Source: FW021-bin31 sp964558275 (GTDB taxonomy: Bacteria; Bacteroidota; Bacteroidia; Chitinophagales; Chitinophagaceae). Taken from it: a stretch of 8,833 nucleotides of DNA. The notes beneath the pieces were generated by a model, which worked only from the letters and a program-made list of their open reading frames with translations, was not told the origin of the DNA and made no database searches. Each line of letters opens with the position of its first letter. The stretch's first letter is position 1. Positions 6,490 to 8,833 of this stretch are shown in pieces. The stretch lies in assembly GCA_964558275.1 (NCBI GenBank), contig CAZLDH010000119.1, positions 1-8,833 on the forward strand, written 5' to 3'. The translations under genes and the position numbers were made by a program.

Positions 6490-7662
6490 GTGAATAATAA
6501 ATTAAAACAAACATGGCGATGGTATGGACCGGAAGATTCGGTTAGGTTACAGGATGTGAAACAAGCAGGTGCCTCCGGGATTGTGTCTGCTTTACATCAT
6601 GTACCGCATGGCCAGGTTTGGACAACAGAAGAAATAAAGCAAAGAAAATCAACGATTGAAGCTGCCGGTTTAACCTGGGATGTTGTAGAAAGTGTGAATG
6701 TGCATGAGGATATTAAAACACGCAGTGGTGATTATAAAGAATATATAGAGAAATATAAAGAAACATTGCGTCATCTGGCTTCCTGTGGAATAAAAACCGT
6801 TTGCTATAATTTTATGCCTGTATTGGACTGGACCCGTACACAATTGGATTTTGAACTAGCGGATGGTTCAAAAGCTTTACGCTTTGACTGGACAGATTTA
6901 GCTGTTTTCGATATTTTTATTTTAGAGCGAAAGGGTGCTGAGGCTGATTATGATCCTTCAGTACTGGCTGTGGCCGAAGAACGTTTTAAAATATATGATA
7001 ATGCAAAGCTGCGACAACTTTCTGACGATATCCTTATGGGGGTACCGGGGGAGACTTCTGCTACTAAAGAAGGGTTGTTAAGGAGTATTAAGACTTATAA
7101 AGAAATTGGTCGTGATGGATTGCGTGAAAACTTAGCTTTTTTTCTCAATGAAATCATGGATACCTGTGAGGAGAATGGAATAAATATGACGATTCATCCC
7201 GATGATCCACCAATAGAAATTTTGGGACTTCCAAGGATTGTTAGTTCATTGAAAGATATTCAATGGTTGTTACAAGAAGTAAACAGAAAACCTAATGGGC
7301 TTTGCTATTGTACCGGGTCATTGGGAGCAGGAAAACATAATGACTTGGTGGAAATTTTAAACAAGGTCGGAGAGCGCGTGTATTTTGTGCATCTAAGAAA
7401 TGTTATAAAAGAGACAGATAATAGTTTTTATGAAGCAGATCATTTGGATGGAGATAATGATATGTATGGCATTATGAAGACTTTATTAGAAATACAGAAA
7501 ATGCAAGGCTTTGTAATCCCATATCGTCCGGATCATGGACATCAGATGTTGGATGATTTACAGAAAACAACAAATCCCGGTTATTCTGCCATTGGAAGAT
7601 TAAGAGGGTTGGCAGAGTTGCGTGGACTGGAATTAGGAATTAATGGAAACTTTTCTAAATAA
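6490..7662 (+). CDS. uxuA: Mannonate dehydratase
   Basis: This enzyme removes water from D-mannonate to give 2-keto-3-deoxy-D-gluconate, the third step of cytosolic glucuronate breakdown. The 390-residue length fits the UxuA family. It opens with QTWRWYGPEDSVRLQDVKQAG (from residue 7), nearly the same as the start of E. coli UxuA, and continues with ALHHVPHGQVW (34-44) and CYNFMPVLDWTRTQL (105-119). By comparison with the family structure, the metal ligands for Mn(2+) are H236 (in IHPDDPP), C274 (in CYCTGSLGAG), H301 (in HLRNV) and D348 (in YRPDHGH). All are present, so the enzyme should be active. The start is GTG at 6490: it gives the family-typical N-terminus, and there is no in-frame ATG before the conserved region. 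The stop is followed after nine bases by the start of uxaC, so the two are surely co-transcribed. The upstream gap to the SDR gene is unusually long and repeat-filled. Confidence 0.97.
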   Translation: MNNKLKQTWRWYGPEDSVRLQDVKQAGASGIVSALHHVPHGQVWTTEEIKQRKSTIEAAGLTWDVVESVNVHEDIKTRSGDYKEYIEKYKETLRHLASCGIKTVCYNFMPVLDWTRTQLDFELADGSKALRFDWTDLAVFDIFILERKGAEADYDPSVLAVAEERFKIYDNAKLRQLSDDILMGVPGETSATKEGLLRSIKTYKEIGRDGLRENLAFFLNEIMDTCEENGINMTIHPDDPPIEILGLPRIVSSLKDIQWLLQEVNRKPNGLCYCTGSLGAGKHNDLVEILNKVGERVYFVHLRNVIKETDNSFYEADHLDGDNDMYGIMKTLLEIQKMQGFVIPYRPDHGHQMLDDLQKTTNPGYSAIGRLRGLAELRGLELGINGNFSK

Positions 7663-7671
7663 TAAATAAGT

Positions 7672-8833
7672 GTGAAAAACAATAATACAAAACGTAATTA
7701 TATTTTTACGGCAGATTTTTTATTGCAGAATGATATGGCGAAAAGGCTCTATCATGATTATGCAAAGAAAATGCCGATTATAGACTATCATAATCATCTG
7801 CCGGTACAGCAAATTGCGGACAATTACCAATTCAAAAACCTGACAGACATTTGGTTAAGAGGTGATCATTATAAGTGGCGTGCAATGCGAACGCTAGGCG
7901 TAGAGGAAGATTATATTACGGGAAAGGCAACAGACGAAGAAAAATTCTTTAAATGGGCAAAGATTGTTCCGGAGACATTACGAAATCCTTTGTTTCATTG
8001 GACCCATTTAGAACTTAGGGATCCTTTTAAGATTGAAACTTATCTGAATAAAGGTAATGCTGCAGCTATTTATCAGGAAGCCAATACATTGCTGCAAAAG
8101 CCGGAATTTTCTGCCCAAGGGTTATTGCGTCATTATAATGTAAAAACAATTTGCACAACGGATGATCCTTGTGATTCTCTTGAGTTTCATCAGCAGCTGC
8201 AGAAAAGTAGCTTTCAAGTTCGCGTATTACCTGGATTTAGACCTGATCCGGTTTTGCACATTTTTCAGACCAGCAACTTTAGGCAGTATATTGAGAAACT
8301 TTCGGGAGTTGTGGATATGCAGATTTTGGATTTTGATACTTTGGTAGAAGCTTTAGAAGCCAGAATCGATTTTTTTCATGAATGCGGGGGCAGAGTGTCG
8401 GATCACGGATTAAATTTTATTCCTTCTTTTGATTTGAATAAAAGAAAAGAGACAGACAGCATCTTTAAAAAAGTATTGAAAGGAGCAACATCTCTGTCCG
8501 ATGAAGATGCAGGACAGTTTACCGGAATGCTTTTATTTCATCTTTGTAAAAAATATCACGACAAAGGCTGGGTTCAACAGTTTCATCTGGGGCCATTAAG
8601 GAATGTAAATACCAAAAAACTAGATAATTTTGGTCCGGATACAGGTTTTGATTCTATTGGCGATTATAAGCAGGGGCGTGGGCTTGCTGCTTTTTTAGAT
8701 AAATTGGAAAAAAACGAAAAGTTGGGGAAAACCATTTTGTATAATGTCAATCCTGCAGACAATGAACTGTTTGCCACCATGCCGGGTAATTTCAATGAAG
8801 GTCCGGAAAAAGGGAAAGTGCAATATGGTTCAG
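7672..8833 (+). CDS. uxaC: Uronate (glucuronate) isomerase, C-terminus beyond the window
   Basis: UxaC converts D-glucuronate to D-fructuronate (and usually D-galacturonate to D-tagaturonate), the entry step of the pathway. An open frame of 387 codons runs to the right edge without a stop. The family is about 470 residues long, so roughly 80 are missing. Conserved landmarks are all in order: DFLL (15-18), YHDYAKKMPIIDYHNHLP (27-44) with metal-binding H40 and H42, DIWLRGDHYKWRAMR (59-73), TTDDP (162-166), LPGFRPD (186-192), SDHGL (243-247), HLGPLRN (305-311), GFDSIGD (325-331) and NPADNE (360-365). The HxH motif has Asn between the histidines, where E. coli has Cys. The start is GTG at 7672. 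The first in-frame ATG, at 7735, would remove the conserved DFLL segment and is rejected. It follows uxuA by nine bases and so belongs to the same operon. Further uronate genes (kinase, aldolase, transporter) may lie beyond the edge. Confidence 0.96.
   Translation, partial: MKNNNTKRNYIFTADFLLQNDMAKRLYHDYAKKMPIIDYHNHLPVQQIADNYQFKNLTDIWLRGDHYKWRAMRTLGVEEDYITGKATDEEKFFKWAKIVPETLRNPLFHWTHLELRDPFKIETYLNKGNAAAIYQEANTLLQKPEFSAQGLLRHYNVKTICTTDDPCDSLEFHQQLQKSSFQVRVLPGFRPDPVLHIFQTSNFRQYIEKLSGVVDMQILDFDTLVEALEARIDFFHECGGRVSDHGLNFIPSFDLNKRKETDSIFKKVLKGATSLSDEDAGQFTGMLLFHLCKKYHDKGWVQQFHLGPLRNVNTKKLDNFGPDTGFDSIGDYKQGRGLAAFLDKLEKNEKLGKTILYNVNPADNELFATMPGNFNEGPEKGKVQYGS

Noticed and set aside
8162..8347. Plus-strand frame of 61 codons
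   Set aside because: It lies in another frame within uxaC, whose own frame is open and conserved throughout.

Overview
The window looks like chromosomal DNA of a member of the Bacteroidota. It is AT-rich. Its promoters fit the Bacteroidota pattern (a -7 box of TAnnTTTG with a TTTG-like -33 box about 19-21 bases upstream) rather than the E. coli pattern. There are no clear Shine-Dalgarno sequences, and all the proteins resemble Bacteroidota families. A member of the Sphingobacteriia or Chitinophagia is a guess; the sequence does not settle it.

Layout. Everything from 1 to 4069 is on the minus strand. It comprises the first 17 codons of a probable RelE/ParE-type toxin cut by the left edge (1-53), a secreted M1-family zinc metallopeptidase (322-2226), and an MsbA-like ABC exporter half-transporter (2306-4069). 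A 283-base divergent intergenic region (4070-4352) holds a promoter for each direction. From 4353 onward everything is on the plus strand: a LacI-family repressor (4353-5369), an SDR oxidoreductase (5489-6310), mannonate dehydratase UxuA (6490-7662) and uronate isomerase UxaC (7672 to the right edge, C-terminus missing).

How the genes work together. The plus-strand genes form a hexuronate catabolic locus. UxaC isomerises D-glucuronate to D-fructuronate, the SDR (a UxuB/YjmF-type enzyme) most likely reduces fructuronate to D-mannonate, and UxuA dehydrates mannonate to 2-keto-3-deoxygluconate. The LacI-family protein next door is the obvious candidate regulator. A CG-centred operator-like sequence with a second copy 12 bp away (5437-5464) lies just downstream of the predicted -7 box of the SDR-uxuA-uxaC operon, where a bound repressor would block transcription.

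The least explained DNA is the 179-base gap inside the operon (6311-6489). It contains a run of GGTAATC-type repeats, a GC-rich hairpin and an AACT/CAAC-type tetranucleotide run that leads straight into the GTG start of uxuA. I see no mobile element, CRISPR array, tRNA or rRNA. I also see no convincing new multi-gene system; most of the window is ordinary metabolism and housekeeping.
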